Position numbers and translations under genes: made by a program. A DNA stretch of 38,222 nt, from positions 1 through 38,222 of the forward strand of contig CACZUS010000021.1 in the NCBI GenBank assembly GCA_902784425.1, in the 5' to 3' direction. Origin of the DNA: an uncultured Bacteroidales bacterium (lineage in GTDB: Bacteria > Bacteroidota > Bacteroidia > Bacteroidales > Paludibacteraceae). The notes below the pieces were generated by a model. The model was not told the DNA's origin and did not search any database. It worked only from the letters and a program-made list of their open reading frames with translations. Below are positions 1 through 10,600 of this stretch, one piece after another. How positions within the stretch are numbered: position 1 is the first letter of the stretch; every line of letters begins with the position of its first letter.

Positions 1-1
1 G

Positions 2-124
2 GAGTCGTGGGACGGAACCTATAACGGACGACCACTCCCATCCACCGACTACTGGTACACCATCAATATCCCAGAGATCGATAGAGTGTTCACTGGTCAC
101 TTCACATTGATAAGAAGCAAATAA
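2..124 (+). CDS. T9SS-sorted surface protein, C-terminal fragment
   Basis: This is a partial gene, open at the left edge; only the last 40 residues and the TAA stop are visible. They read ESWDGTYNGRPLPSTDYWYT followed by an NIPEID...GHFTLIRSK tail. This is the end of the type B (gliding-motility-like, CHU_C) sorting domain used by the Bacteroidota type IX secretion system to export proteins and anchor them at the surface. The tail is nearly the same as that of the 908-aa protein ending at 19626 (WDGTYMGHLMPATDYWYEIN, then LPEID and GHFTLI), so the two are paralogues in this part. Nothing can be said of the passenger region. A strong terminator follows at 166-208. Confidence 0.8.
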   Translation, partial: ESWDGTYNGRPLPSTDYWYTINIPEIDRVFTGHFTLIRSK

Positions 125-165
125 TCGCATCGTAAGAGACGACTGCAAATTAAGAAAATAAGAAT

Positions 166-208
166 CGAGGGTGTGTCAAATCATGAATTTGATACACCCT
201 CGTTGTTT
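166..208 (+). terminator. Rho-independent terminator after the T9SS protein fragment
   Basis: A 16-bp stem (CGAGGGTGTGTCAAAT against ATTTGATACACCCTCG, one G-T pair) closes a CATGA loop and is followed by GTTGTTTTA. It separates the upstream surface-protein gene from the ftsX operon. Confidence 0.85.
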
Positions 209-358
209 TAACGGAGAGAAAGTTTACTTATGGACGTTCTATAAATTCATTTTCTAGAACTCATCATTTGCAAAAACATAAAAATAAATTTTAGAATGTG
301 CGTTTTTTTTGTTTCTTTTGCACAAATTTTGGATAATTGTGTCCAATAGCAAAGTTAT

Positions 359-1228
359 ATGGCCAAAAAGAGGAAATATAAGTTCTTTAATTCGAAGTTG
401 ACGTCGGCAGTCAGTATATCGATGGTACTATTTCTATTGGGATGTACTTTATCTGTTGCCATGATTGCTCCTCATTTTTCCAATACGATATTGGAGAGGA
501 TTGCAATCAATGTGTTTATGGAGGATAATACGAGTGAGGCGGACATAAAGAAGATGACAGAATATTTGAAAGCTCAGCCATATACGAAAACTGCCACATT
601 TAAGAGTAAGGAAGAGGCGATTATTAGTACCTGTGAATTGATTGGAGAGGATCCTAATGAGTTTGTGGATTACAATCCATTGCCCGATATGTTTGAAGTC
701 TACTTACAAGCACAATACGCTAATAATGATAGTATTATGTTTGTTGCTCAGCGACTGACTAATATGGAATATGTCAAGAAGGTAGATTATCAGAAAACGA
801 TTATACAGTCGATTGGCAGTAAAATCAATAGAGTCACGTTGCTATTGTTGGGCGCGACGTTATTGTTGCTTGTCATATCCTATGTATTGATACGAAACAC
901 GATACAACTTTTGGTCTATTCCGATCGATTTATGATTCATACGATGAAGTTGGTGGGAGCCACTGGTCACTTTATTCGTAAGCCGTATATGAAGCAGGGA
1001 TTGTACATTGCATTAGTTGCCTTTGTCCTTGTTGTAATATACATCTATTTATTGAATCATATATTCAAGGATGAGTTGCCATTTGACATATTCAACATGC
1101 AGGATCCATCCGTATGGGTTTTGTTTGCTGTGTTGTTGGCATGTAGTATAGTGATAACAAGTGTGGCAACCTTCTTTGCTGTCAATAAGTATTTGAGACA
1201 GAAGGCGGATGACCTTTATTACATTTAA
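359..1228 (+). CDS. ftsX: FtsX-like cell-division ABC permease
   Basis: A 289-aa inner-membrane protein of the FtsX family. A cytoplasmic basic N-terminus (MAKKRKYKFFNSK) leads into TM1 at about residues 17-38, then an extracytoplasmic domain of about 110 residues, then three more TM segments at about 158-178, 213-235 and 252-272. FtsX pairs with the ATPase FtsE and couples septation to cell-wall hydrolase activation. No ftsE lies nearby. The extracytoplasmic stretch DNTSEADIKKMTEYLKAQPY and the following KTATFKSKEEA are typical of the FtsX ectodomain. It heads the cluster ftsX-DUF3098-uppP-truB-queA, all on one strand with short gaps; I know this order from other Bacteroidales. The upstream region contains a TTTTGCAC element typical of Bacteroidota start regions but not a full promoter match. 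Confidence 0.88.
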   Translation: MAKKRKYKFFNSKLTSAVSISMVLFLLGCTLSVAMIAPHFSNTILERIAINVFMEDNTSEADIKKMTEYLKAQPYTKTATFKSKEEAIISTCELIGEDPNEFVDYNPLPDMFEVYLQAQYANNDSIMFVAQRLTNMEYVKKVDYQKTIIQSIGSKINRVTLLLLGATLLLLVISYVLIRNTIQLLVYSDRFMIHTMKLVGATGHFIRKPYMKQGLYIALVAFVLVVIYIYLLNHIFKDELPFDIFNMQDPSVWVLFAVLLACSIVITSVATFFAVNKYLRQKADDLYYI

Positions 1229-1290
1229 GATGAGTTCTATCAATTCATCATATTAACGTGATTAGTAAAAAATTAAGAAAAAAATAAGAT

Positions 1291-1545
1291 ATGGATTATG
1301 CATTACCAAAGAAGAACTTAGCACTGATTGGTGTTGGCTTCGTAATTATCCTAGTGGGATTTTGTTGTATGATAGGAGGAGGAAGTGAAGATGGAGTCAC
1401 TTTCAATCCTGAAGTGTTTAGTACAAGACGAACTGTTATTGGTCCGATGATTGCTTTGTTCGGTTTCTTTTTTGAGATATATGCTATTTTAAGAAAGCCA
1501 GGAAAAGAGGGTGATAGTCTATTGTCAATCTATAAGAAGCATTGA
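1291..1545 (+). CDS. DUF3098 family small membrane protein
   Basis: An 84-aa protein with two predicted TM helices: residues about 10-30 (LALIGVGFVIILVGFCCMIG) and about 50-68 (VIGPMIALFGFFFEIYAIL). Between them is a short loop with a GSEDGVTFNPEVFSTRRTV motif. The N-terminal YALPKKNL and the NPEVFSxRR motif match my memory of DUF3098, a Bacteroidota family of unknown function that sits between ftsX and uppP. Its position between a division permease and undecaprenyl phosphate recycling suggests an envelope role, but that is inference only. Confidence 0.82.
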   Translation: MDYALPKKNLALIGVGFVIILVGFCCMIGGGSEDGVTFNPEVFSTRRTVIGPMIALFGFFFEIYAILRKPGKEGDSLLSIYKKH

Positions 1546-1603
1546 TTTAACGACAATTGAGCTTGAATTAATAGGGAATTTAAAAGAAACGTAAAAGATT
1601 ATA

Positions 1604-2404
1604 ATGGATACATTACAAGCATTTATCCTTGGAATCATTCAAGGATTGACAGAGTATCTTCCTGTTAGTAGTAGTGGACATTTAACCATTGGATCTCATC
1701 TTTTCGGATTGGATGATGGTTCCTCTAACTTGATGTTTACCATTGTGTTACATGTAGCAACAGTATTAAGTACCTTAGTGATATTGTGGAAGGAAGTGGT
1801 ATGGTTGGTGAAGGGCTGTCTCAAATTTCAATGGAATGATGAGATGAAATACATGGTGAATATTCTTATCACAATGATTCCGATAGGTATTGTAGGCGTT
1901 TTTTTCAAGGATAAGGTAGAGGAAGTGTTTGGAAGCGGATTGATGATAGTTGGTATAATGTTGCTTTTGACGGCAGCATTGCTAGCGTTTGCCTATTTTG
2001 CAAAACCACGACAGAAAGAGGAGATATCAAAGTTAGATGCCTTTATTATAGGACTTTCGCAAGCATGTGCGGTGATGCCAGGTTTGTCAAGGTCTGGAAC
2101 AACCATTGCAACAGGTTTGTTGTTAGGAAATAAGAAGGAAAGCATGGCACGTTTTTCTTTCTTGATTGTTATTCCGCCCATTTTAGGAGAGGCATTATTA
2201 GACTGCTTGAAAATGGTGAAAAATGGTTATGCATCAGTGGCAGGAGATATCTCTCCAGTGGCATTGATGGTAGGATTTGTCACTGCGTTTGTCTTCGGAT
2301 GTCTTGCATGCAAGTGGATGATAAACATTGTGAAAAAGGGCAAGTTAATCTATTTCGCCATCTATTGTGCCATCGTGGGAGTATTGTGTATGGTTTTTTC
2401 CTAA
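1604..2404 (+). CDS. uppP: Undecaprenyl-diphosphatase (BacA/UppP)
   Basis: A 266-aa polytopic membrane enzyme that dephosphorylates undecaprenyl pyrophosphate to recycle the lipid carrier for peptidoglycan and polysaccharide synthesis; overexpression of this family confers bacitracin resistance. Both family signatures are present: [17 protein letters not shown] near the N-terminus (residues about 14-30) and [14 protein letters not shown] at about 158-171, which together hold the catalytic Glu, Ser and Arg residues. Length agrees with the family's usual 260-280 aa. The truB start lies 10 bp after its stop, so the two are probably co-transcribed. Confidence 0.96.
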   Translation: MDTLQAFILGIIQGLTEYLPVSSSGHLTIGSHLFGLDDGSSNLMFTIVLHVATVLSTLVILWKEVVWLVKGCLKFQWNDEMKYMVNILITMIPIGIVGVFFKDKVEEVFGSGLMIVGIMLLLTAALLAFAYFAKPRQKEEISKLDAFIIGLSQACAVMPGLSRSGTTIATGLLLGNKKESMARFSFLIVIPPILGEALLDCLKMVKNGYASVAGDISPVALMVGFVTAFVFGCLACKWMINIVKKGKLIYFAIYCAIVGVLCMVFS

Positions 2405-2414
2405 AAACAACTGA

Positions 2415-3143
2415 ATGAATTTTACAGAAGGAGAAATATTGTATTTCGATAAACCATTGCGGTGGACGTCATTTGACTTGGTGAACAAGGTGCGCAACAT
2501 TGTGCGGTATAAGTTGGGGCTTAAGAAGATGAAGATAGGCCATGCAGGTACATTAGACCCGTTGGCGACAGGTGTGATGATTGTCTGTACAGGTAAGGCC
2601 ACCAAGAAAATCGAGAGCTTTCAATACCAGACGAAGGAGTATGTTGCTACGCTCAAGTTGGGAGCCACAACACCCTCGTTTGATTTAGAAACAGAGATCG
2701 ATGAAGAGTATCCGACGGAACATATTACGGAGGATTTGTTGAGATCGACACTGAAGAATTTCATAGGTTCAATACAACAGATACCGCCAACCTATTCGGC
2801 AGTTAAGATAAATGGAAAGAGAGCCTATGAATATGCGCGAAAGGGACAAGATGTGGAGATTAAGCCCAAAACGTTGGTCATTGATGAGATAGAGTTGGTT
2901 TCCTTTTCAGATAATGAGGCGAAGATACGAGTGGTGTGTAGCAAAGGAACCTATATCAGAGCGTTGGCGAGAGATATTGGGCAGGCGTTGAACAGTGGAG
3001 CTCATTTGATTGGTTTGCAGCGCACGCGCATAGGTGAAGTAACGCTTTTAGACTGCAGAACATTGGAGCAGTTTGAAAATGAGATAAATGAAATTTCAGA
3101 AGCATATAAAATTAGTAACGACAATAATAACAAAGAGTTATGA
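2415..3143 (+). CDS. truB: tRNA pseudouridine(55) synthase
   Basis: A 242-aa enzyme that isomerises U55 in the T-loop of elongator tRNAs. The catalytic motif [11 protein letters not shown] is at residues 43-53 with Asp48 as the expected nucleophile; [20 protein letters not shown] and the [12 protein letters not shown] motif also match the family. It is somewhat short because it lacks the C-terminal PUA domain found in the E. coli enzyme, as I would expect for the Bacteroidota form. Its stop overlaps the queA start by 4 bp (ATGA), indicating translational coupling. Confidence 0.96.
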   Translation: MNFTEGEILYFDKPLRWTSFDLVNKVRNIVRYKLGLKKMKIGHAGTLDPLATGVMIVCTGKATKKIESFQYQTKEYVATLKLGATTPSFDLETEIDEEYPTEHITEDLLRSTLKNFIGSIQQIPPTYSAVKINGKRAYEYARKGQDVEIKPKTLVIDEIELVSFSDNEAKIRVVCSKGTYIRALARDIGQALNSGAHLIGLQRTRIGEVTLLDCRTLEQFENEINEISEAYKISNDNNNKEL

Positions 3144-4195
3144 AACTATCCAAATTTAAATTCAATTTGCCAGAAGAGCAGATAGCACTTTATCCGTCAC
3201 ATAACAGGGATGAGTCGAGATTGTTGGTACTTAATCGTAAAACGGGAGAAATAGAACATAAGGAATTCAAGCAGATATTGGATTACTTTGATGAACAAGA
3301 TGTCTTTATATTCAATGATACGAAGGTTTTCCCAGCTTGTTTGTATGGAAACAAGGAGAAAACCAATGCGAAGATTCAGGTTTTTTTGTTGAGAGAGTTG
3401 AATGCAGAGATGCGTTTTTGGGATGTGTTGGTAGATCCTGCTCGTAAGATTCGTATCGGAAACAAGTTATATTTTGGAGAGGATGACTCATTGGTGGCTG
3501 AGGTGATTGATAATACCACCTCAAGAGGAAGAACATTGCGTTTCTTGTACGAAGGTTCGTATGAAGAGTTTCGTGAGACGTTGTATAAGTTGGGTGAGAC
3601 GCCATTGCCAGATCACATCAAGAGTAGAAGGGCAGTAGAGCCAGAAGATGAGGAGCGTTACCAGACGATATTTGCTAAAAATGAGGGAGCAGTGGTGGCA
3701 CCAGCGGCAGGTCTTCATTTTAGTAAACAGTTATTGAAACGATTGGAGATAAAGGGATGTGAGTTTGCCTATATCACATTGCATGCAGGTTTGGGTAATT
3801 TCCGAGACATAGATGTAGAGGATTTGACCAAGCATAAGATGGACTCTGAGGAGTTGGAGATATTGGAAGATCAAGCGGAGATTATTAATCGAGCACACTT
3901 GGCGAAGAAGCATATTTGTGCTGTTGGTACTACGGTGATGCGTGCGATAGAGAGTAGTGTGGGAACCGATGCAATGGTGAAGCCTTTTAAGGGATGGACG
4001 AATAAGTTTATCTTCCCTCCGTATGATTTCACAGTGGCAGATCGTATGGTGACGAACTTCCATACACCATTGTCTACATTGTTGATGTTGGTATGTGCGT
4101 TTGGAGATTATGACAAGGTGATGAATGCCTATGAAGTGGCCGTAAAAGAGGGATATCGCTTCGGTTCGTATGGAGATGCTATGTTGATAATTTAA
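3140..4195 (+). CDS. queA: S-adenosylmethionine:tRNA ribosyltransferase-isomerase
   Basis: A 351-aa enzyme that transfers and isomerises the ribosyl moiety of AdoMet onto preQ1 at tRNA position 34, making epoxyqueuosine. Family signatures are [10 protein letters not shown] near the N-terminus, [31 protein letters not shown] and [20 protein letters not shown]. Full length for the family. It overlaps truB by 4 bp and is the last gene of the ftsX-queA run, followed by a terminator at 4269-4310. Two adjacent tRNA-modification genes fit the usual Bacteroidales arrangement. Confidence 0.96.
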   Translation: MKLSKFKFNLPEEQIALYPSHNRDESRLLVLNRKTGEIEHKEFKQILDYFDEQDVFIFNDTKVFPACLYGNKEKTNAKIQVFLLRELNAEMRFWDVLVDPARKIRIGNKLYFGEDDSLVAEVIDNTTSRGRTLRFLYEGSYEEFRETLYKLGETPLPDHIKSRRAVEPEDEERYQTIFAKNEGAVVAPAAGLHFSKQLLKRLEIKGCEFAYITLHAGLGNFRDIDVEDLTKHKMDSEELEILEDQAEIINRAHLAKKHICAVGTTVMRAIESSVGTDAMVKPFKGWTNKFIFPPYDFTVADRMVTNFHTPLSTLLMLVCAFGDYDKVMNAYEVAVKEGYRFGSYGDAMLII

Positions 4196-4268
4196 ACGAT
4201 TTCAGATAAAAAATAATATAATATTCAATCATTCTTAAAAAAAATATTGTGAATAGACAATAAAAAGG

Positions 4269-4311
4269 CAGGAGTTTCGTTGCTTCGAGCAATGGGAACT
4301 CTTGTTTTTTT
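4269..4311 (+). terminator. Rho-independent terminator after queA
   Basis: An imperfect stem (CAGGAGTTTCGTTGC against GCAATGGGAACTCTTG, loop TTCGA) is followed by seven Ts. It ends the housekeeping operon before the giant surface-protein gene. Confidence 0.8.
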
Positions 4312-4398
4312 ATGAGAAAATTAGCCTCATGTTCGTAGTTTAGGGGATTTAGTCGGTAAAAAAAAGTAACTCGTCGATGAAAATAAAGTGCTTATTTC

Positions 4399-4430
4399 TT
4401 TGCAAACGTGAAAAACATCTGTTATATTTG
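4399..4430 (+). promoter_or_regulatory. Bacteroidota-type promoter of the giant surface-protein operon
   Basis: TTTG at 4399-4402 and TATATTTG at 4423-4430 are 20 bp apart, a full match to the TTTG / TAnnTTTG consensus. A second TATATTTG at 4442-4449 has no good upstream box. The start codon is about 240 bp further on, so the transcript would have a long AT-rich 5' leader, in which I see no recognisable riboswitch. Confidence 0.6.
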
Positions 4431-4670
4431 AAAAATAAAAGTATATTTGCACTAATTAGTAGCTGATACTTTGTAAACGAGTGATTATAAGTATTTTGAA
4501 AAAAGTATGGATAATCGGTCTTTGTTGTGTGGTGCGAAAGATTAAAAAGTAAAATTAGAGAGAAGACGCAAAAGGACTTGAAAAAATGTAAAATAAGGTT
4601 TGTTTTTCTTCTGTTGAGGAGGATGAAGTATATTTATTTTAGGTTTTCTTTCGCGTTGTAAGTGAGAAAT

Positions 4671-7600
4671 ATGAAAGAAAGTATTACAAAAAAACATACG
4701 GATATGAGTTCATTACAAAAAATATGGATGCGTGTTTGTGTTTTAGTCGTAATGGCTATGCAAGTGACGTTAGGTATGTCTCAGAACTTGACGGTAGATG
4801 GATACTCTACTGCGAAAGTATGTCCAGGCGAACCTATTGTATTGCAAGCGACAAGCATGGGAAGTGGAGTCACGGTAGTGGATGTTTATAAATCTGAAAA
4901 TAATGGTGCAGCGTGGAATCAGTTAGGTTCTGTAAGAGATTCTTCTGGTGTGTTTAAGTTTGTGGCAGATATGGGAAACCAAGCTGTTTCGTTTAAGATT
5001 CGTGAGCAGAATCCTGATAAGCCTCAGAGCCAGTTGAAAGAGACAAATATAGTGAAAGTTGAAGTTGAAACGGAATGTGCAAAAAAATGTCATCAGACCT
5101 CTACTGGCGAGTATTTCAATGGTACAGACTTTAATGTTATAGGTGGTGGATATGGAAGTTCCGTATCCATAGGAGGAAGTGAATTCACTAGAGTTGAGAA
5201 TTATTTTTCGGATTATGATGTAACCTTTACTCCTGGACAAAATATAGGTGGGGCTATCTCGAATGATTTTAGTAAGTATTTTGGAAATTTGAGCCCTAGT
5301 GCAAGTGAAGGTGGGTATTCTAATTATTACTGGTTTAGTGCTGGAGGTGACATTAATTATTCTCCGTTTCATTTCAAATTTCAAATGTATGATAATTATA
5401 GAAATGCGATATGGGATGAGAAGTATTATCGAATGATCATGCGTGTCTATTTCTCAAAACCAGTGGGATGTACAAAGTGTGATGCCTCTGTGAAGTTGGA
5501 GACAAATGAAGGTTCACAGGGTAATTTTTATCAAAATGCAGACCATGCAGATGTTTTGGTGTATGATGATCAAACTAATAATCTCTTATTTACAGAATCA
5601 ACAAATAAATCATTTGATTTTGTTCACTTGAAACGTATTTGTCAGCTCGAGTCAGGAAAATTATATAGAATGGATATTCATTTCTATGGAAAATTTACGT
5701 TGCAAAACAAGAATGCAGGTGCAACTTTCACAATGAAACCTCGATTTGAACAGTGGGGATGTATGAATATGGCGGTGGATTACGTTTCTGCAGAAATCAT
5801 GTCTGTATGTATGGATAATTCAGCGGCTTGTATAGGTGAAAGTGTAAGTGTTGTTGCTGCAGGATTCCCATTTGATTCTCAATATAAGTGGGAAAAAAAG
5901 AATGAGAAAACAGGCATATGGGAAGATTTGGTTATTGACGGATTCAATGTTAACAGAAGTAATTTGAGTAAGGTTGACATTCCTGTAAGAGATTTAGGTA
6001 AAGGAAAATATAGAGTATATGATAGTAAAACAGTAGGTCAATCCAGTGAATACATAGAATTTGATGTTACAGGAAAGAACTGTGAACCAGTGCAACCGAC
6101 GGAGATTAATGGTCCAGCTAATCCTTTCTGTATTCCGAATACAAAGGCGAATGGTAAGTTCTCTGTATTCCCAATGGATGCTAACTTGGATGTACGATAT
6201 ACATGGAATTTCACCACACCATCAGGAAAGACCTTCGGTAGTGAGGCCGTACAATTTGATGGAGGAGATCTCGAATCGGATACCAGAGGTGGTAGTGTCT
6301 ATTTGATGTTAAATGGAGAGGCAGAAGAAGGTGAATATACAGTGACGGTTCAGCCAATCAAGAAGATGACAGGTACCAATGGTGATAAATACGATCAGTT
6401 GGCGGGTTCTCCGATATCAAAGAAGTTTACGGTTTATAAGACACCTTCATTGCAGGTAATCAAGGAGGGTACGGATCCATTGCATCAGGATGAGGTGGAA
6501 CTGTGTCCTACTGATAAGAGTCAGATGTTGGTGGCCATAGCCAATAGAAAAGATGGCTTTACCTCTCAATATGTGGATCGATATAAGTATACATGGATTG
6601 ATGGTGCAACGGGTGTCCGTGATGAAGCTGTCGTAAAATTTCCTGAATGGGGATCTTGTGATGGTACGTACAAAGAACACACGGCTTCGGTTACGGTTGA
6701 GATAAACGGTGTGGGATGTCCTTCCACAGCATCCACTACATGGAAGTTAGGTAAGATCGTTCCGCCGAAGATTTCTTGTCCTGCTAATAAGAACTTGACA
6801 TATACCTTGTCAAGTACACAGAAGACCTATGATGTACCATGGACCTTCCCAGACTATACAGCAGGATGTGAAACAGATCCCGCTTTGAAAATCGAGTTGA
6901 ATTATCGTACGGTTACAAATGAAGTAATCAAAAAAGAGATTAATACAACCAAGAGCAAGATTGGAGCTATCACTCCGAAAACATTCTCGTTGCCTGCTGG
7001 AACAGGTGCCATTTCATATACGGTAACCGATGGTTGTGGTAATTACGACCTTTGTGTGATCAATGTGACAGTTAAGGATGTGACGCCTATAAATCTTGAT
7101 TGTAACGAGATACCATCATACGAGACGCAGTTGACTCTGCAAGAAGGATGTGATGCAGAACCAGATTATCACTCTACAACGTTGCCTACCATACAGGCAC
7201 CTCAGTTGGAGGATAAGAATGGTGTGGATGGTGTGATCACAGGAGTTTATATGGGACGTGTGACGAATCCTCACACGATTCCATCTACAGAAAGTCTTGA
7301 CATCAGTTTGTTTGATAACAAGATTGGTTTGAATGAAAACTATCTTGTAGGTACGACCTATATCTTGTGGTTGTTTGAAGATCCTTCAGGAAATAAAGCC
7401 TATTGTATTCAGAAGGTTGTTGTTATCGATAATCTTCCACCAACTGTAACTTGTGTTGACCCTACGATAGGTGACGTGAAGAGTGTACCAGGTGAGTGCG
7501 GTTTGTCCGTTCAAGGTTTGTTCTCGCAAATGAAGGAGTTGCCTTCAGCTGTGGATGTTTGTTCAGGTGCAGGTGCAGTCTTAACGGCAGAAATTTACTA

Positions 7601-10600
7601 CAGAAGAAAAGGAGTGGGTAATTTCGTATACGTACCTCAGTCAGATTTCGATAAGATTATTTTCGATGTAGATAAGACTTACGAAATACGTTGGCGTTTC
7701 TACAAGATAAACAATAAGAATGTTTACAAGGATTGTGAAGCAACGTTTACTGTAAATGATGAGGAACCTCCATATTTCGATTGCTCTTTGTTGGAGTCCA
7801 TTCGTGTGACGGCCAATTCATATAAACCACAAAACGAAAGCTACAAATATTTGGAGTATGCATCCAAGGATAGTGTGGCAGTGACAACAGGAGTTGGTCC
7901 TCAGGCTACTACCGTTTATTATACAGGTACGTTGGCTGAAGCATTTGCATCGAACAGAATTCGAATGATTGATCCTTCGGAGGTGACGGATAACTGTGGT
8001 GGAGATGTAACTATTGTGACAACATTATCGGGTCCTGATGCTAATGGAAACGAGAATAGATATCCAATCGATGATATTTCTGATTTGGAGAATCATAAAT
8101 TCTATGTGGGTTTGAATACCATTACATATCAGTTCCTTGATGAGAACGGAAACTCATCTTCATGTACGCAAGATATCATTGTGACTGCAGGTACGACACC
8201 AATACCGGATTGTCCGTCAACATCAGATACTACGATCTATGTTAATGATCAATGTCAAACCGTTTTTGTCTTGAACAAGACAAGTATTCCAACGGCGATG
8301 ATACCTGTTAACCAGGAAGGTGTATGGTTCAACTTTAGAAACTCTGTTATAAAGGCAGAAGAGGATTTGTGGAACTCTACACAATGTGAAAGAGTAGGAG
8401 TTTATTTCCCTGATCATATAGTGGATTTGGGACTACAAGAGGTGAATGTTGATGCATTATTAAATCCTGCAGGTCCAGGTGCGGGTCCAGGTATGGGTCC
8501 AGGTATAGGTCCTGGTGCAACAGGTTCACCAGTTCCATTGACGATTGATTTGTTGTGTGAACATTATGCCACAGATTGGGCAAAATTCGAGGGTTCACAA
8601 GCAAACAAATGGAACACTTGGAATCCTAGTTTTTCTAATGAGAAGATCCTCTCAAAGTCCAATAGTTTGACTACAGTGACTGAGTATAAGGGATATCCAT
8701 ACGAGGTAGAGTTGGTAGACTCTGCATGGAATACGATTGCTAAGGTATCTAACCCATATTTGGCAGATGATAAAGCACCAACACGAATTATAGCTCCACG
8801 TTGGTTTAAATCTATTGCAGGCCCTGGTGGAGGTACGAGCACGGTGGAATGTGTGGATAGTTTTTATGCATGTTCATATGCTAGTATTAAGTTGAATAAC
8901 AATTTCAATGACGAGATCATTCGAGAGACGTTAACAAAAGGTGTCTACTCATTGATTTATCGTTTCCAGAATGAAGAAGGTGGAATACAGTTAGATAGCT
9001 GTGTCATCAATATTCATGTGAACGACACGATAGCTCCAGTGTTGAGTTGTGGAGATTGGAGCAAGTCTGGTACATTTACGGCTGGTGCAGATTGTTATGT
9101 GCCAGTAGATTCTGTTGTTTGGTTTAAGAAACCTACACCAGAGGATGTGGTGGCAAGAGATAATTGTACGAAAGAGTACTCTGATTTTACTGTTTCATGG
9201 CGTCGTTCATGGGGTGGATACGTTGGTGTTACTGCGAATACAGCATTGACGGATGCGTTCCCTATTGGTAAGACGACGATGGAATGGGTGATTAAGGATG
9301 CATCTGGCAATGAGGCTACTTGTGTTCAGACGATCGAGGTGGTTGATAAAACAGGTCCGGCAGTAGATTGCTCTAAGTTGAAGACGATCTATGCAACGAC
9401 AGAAACGAATTGTGAAGCATCAGCTGAGTCTGTAATTCGTGCCGGTTTGTCTACTCCTTATACAGAGGATGATGCATGTTCTCCAACGGGAGGAAGAATT
9501 GCAGGTGAGGGTACGCGTGATGATGGGAAAGATGTCTTCACGGATCCATATCCAAGAGGTACGACAACGATTACATGGGTCTTCAGAGACTCGTTGAACA
9601 ACACCTCACAATGTACGCAGAAGGTGGTTGTAACAGATGAGACAGACCCTGTTTTTGATGATTGTGATAATCTGGAGTCTTTGACGATTGAACTTCCAGC
9701 AGACTTGTGTGTTGCACCTCAGTCGTTGGTAGAGGCTACATTGGGATCACATACAGCTACCGATGATTGTGATGGTGATATTCCGGGTGTTCCGCATGTA
9801 TTGCAACCAGATAGTACGCTCTCTGCTTTGTATAGTGCATTCCAAAAGGATACTACCTATATTATAGTATGGACATTCACTGACCAATCAGGAAATTCAA
9901 TCTCTTGTTCTCAAAAATTGACGATCAAGGATGTGACACCTCCGTATGTTGAGGATGTTTGTAAGGATCCTGAGAAAGATGTGGATGCAACTGATACATG
10001 TTCCGTACCGTATGATAAGTTAGGATTGCCAACATTGACAGAGATGACTTTGAATGATCAATGTGACGGATCAATCGTTCCACGAGTAGTGGCAAAGATT
10101 GCTCAACCAGATCATACCTATTTCACATACGAAGGTGATGAATTATTGACTTTGTCATATCCAGTTACGGCAGAGGGCTATCCGCATAAGATATGGTGGA
10201 TATATGTAGATAAGGCGAACAACAAAGATACTTGTCAGATGTTGATTAACATTAAGGATAAGATTCTTCCTGTTTTGGAGGATTGTGATGTTAATTCAGC
10301 AGTTAGTTTGACCGTATCTGCAGATATCTGTGCTATCGAGCCAGAAGATGTGAAGAAGTTGATCGTGGAACCTAAGGCACATGATGAGTGTGACGATTAT
10401 TTAGGTGATGTTGGTCAGACATGGATTGAACCAGTAGTTGAAAGATATTATATTGACTCTACATGTACGATAAACGGTGCAGATACGACCTGTGTGAATG
10501 ATACAATCTTAACCGCGGACGGTGTGAGAAAGTTCTGGGATGAAGATGTCTTTATCAAAGGACGTACATTATTGCGTTGGGTCTTCACAGATAAATCTGG

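Noticed and set aside
4923..5384. 153-codon minus-strand ORF within the giant gene
   Set aside because: Antisense shadow of a long, clearly coding frame; no start signal or family resemblance. The same holds for other antisense frames such as 16918-17403 and 20876-21424.
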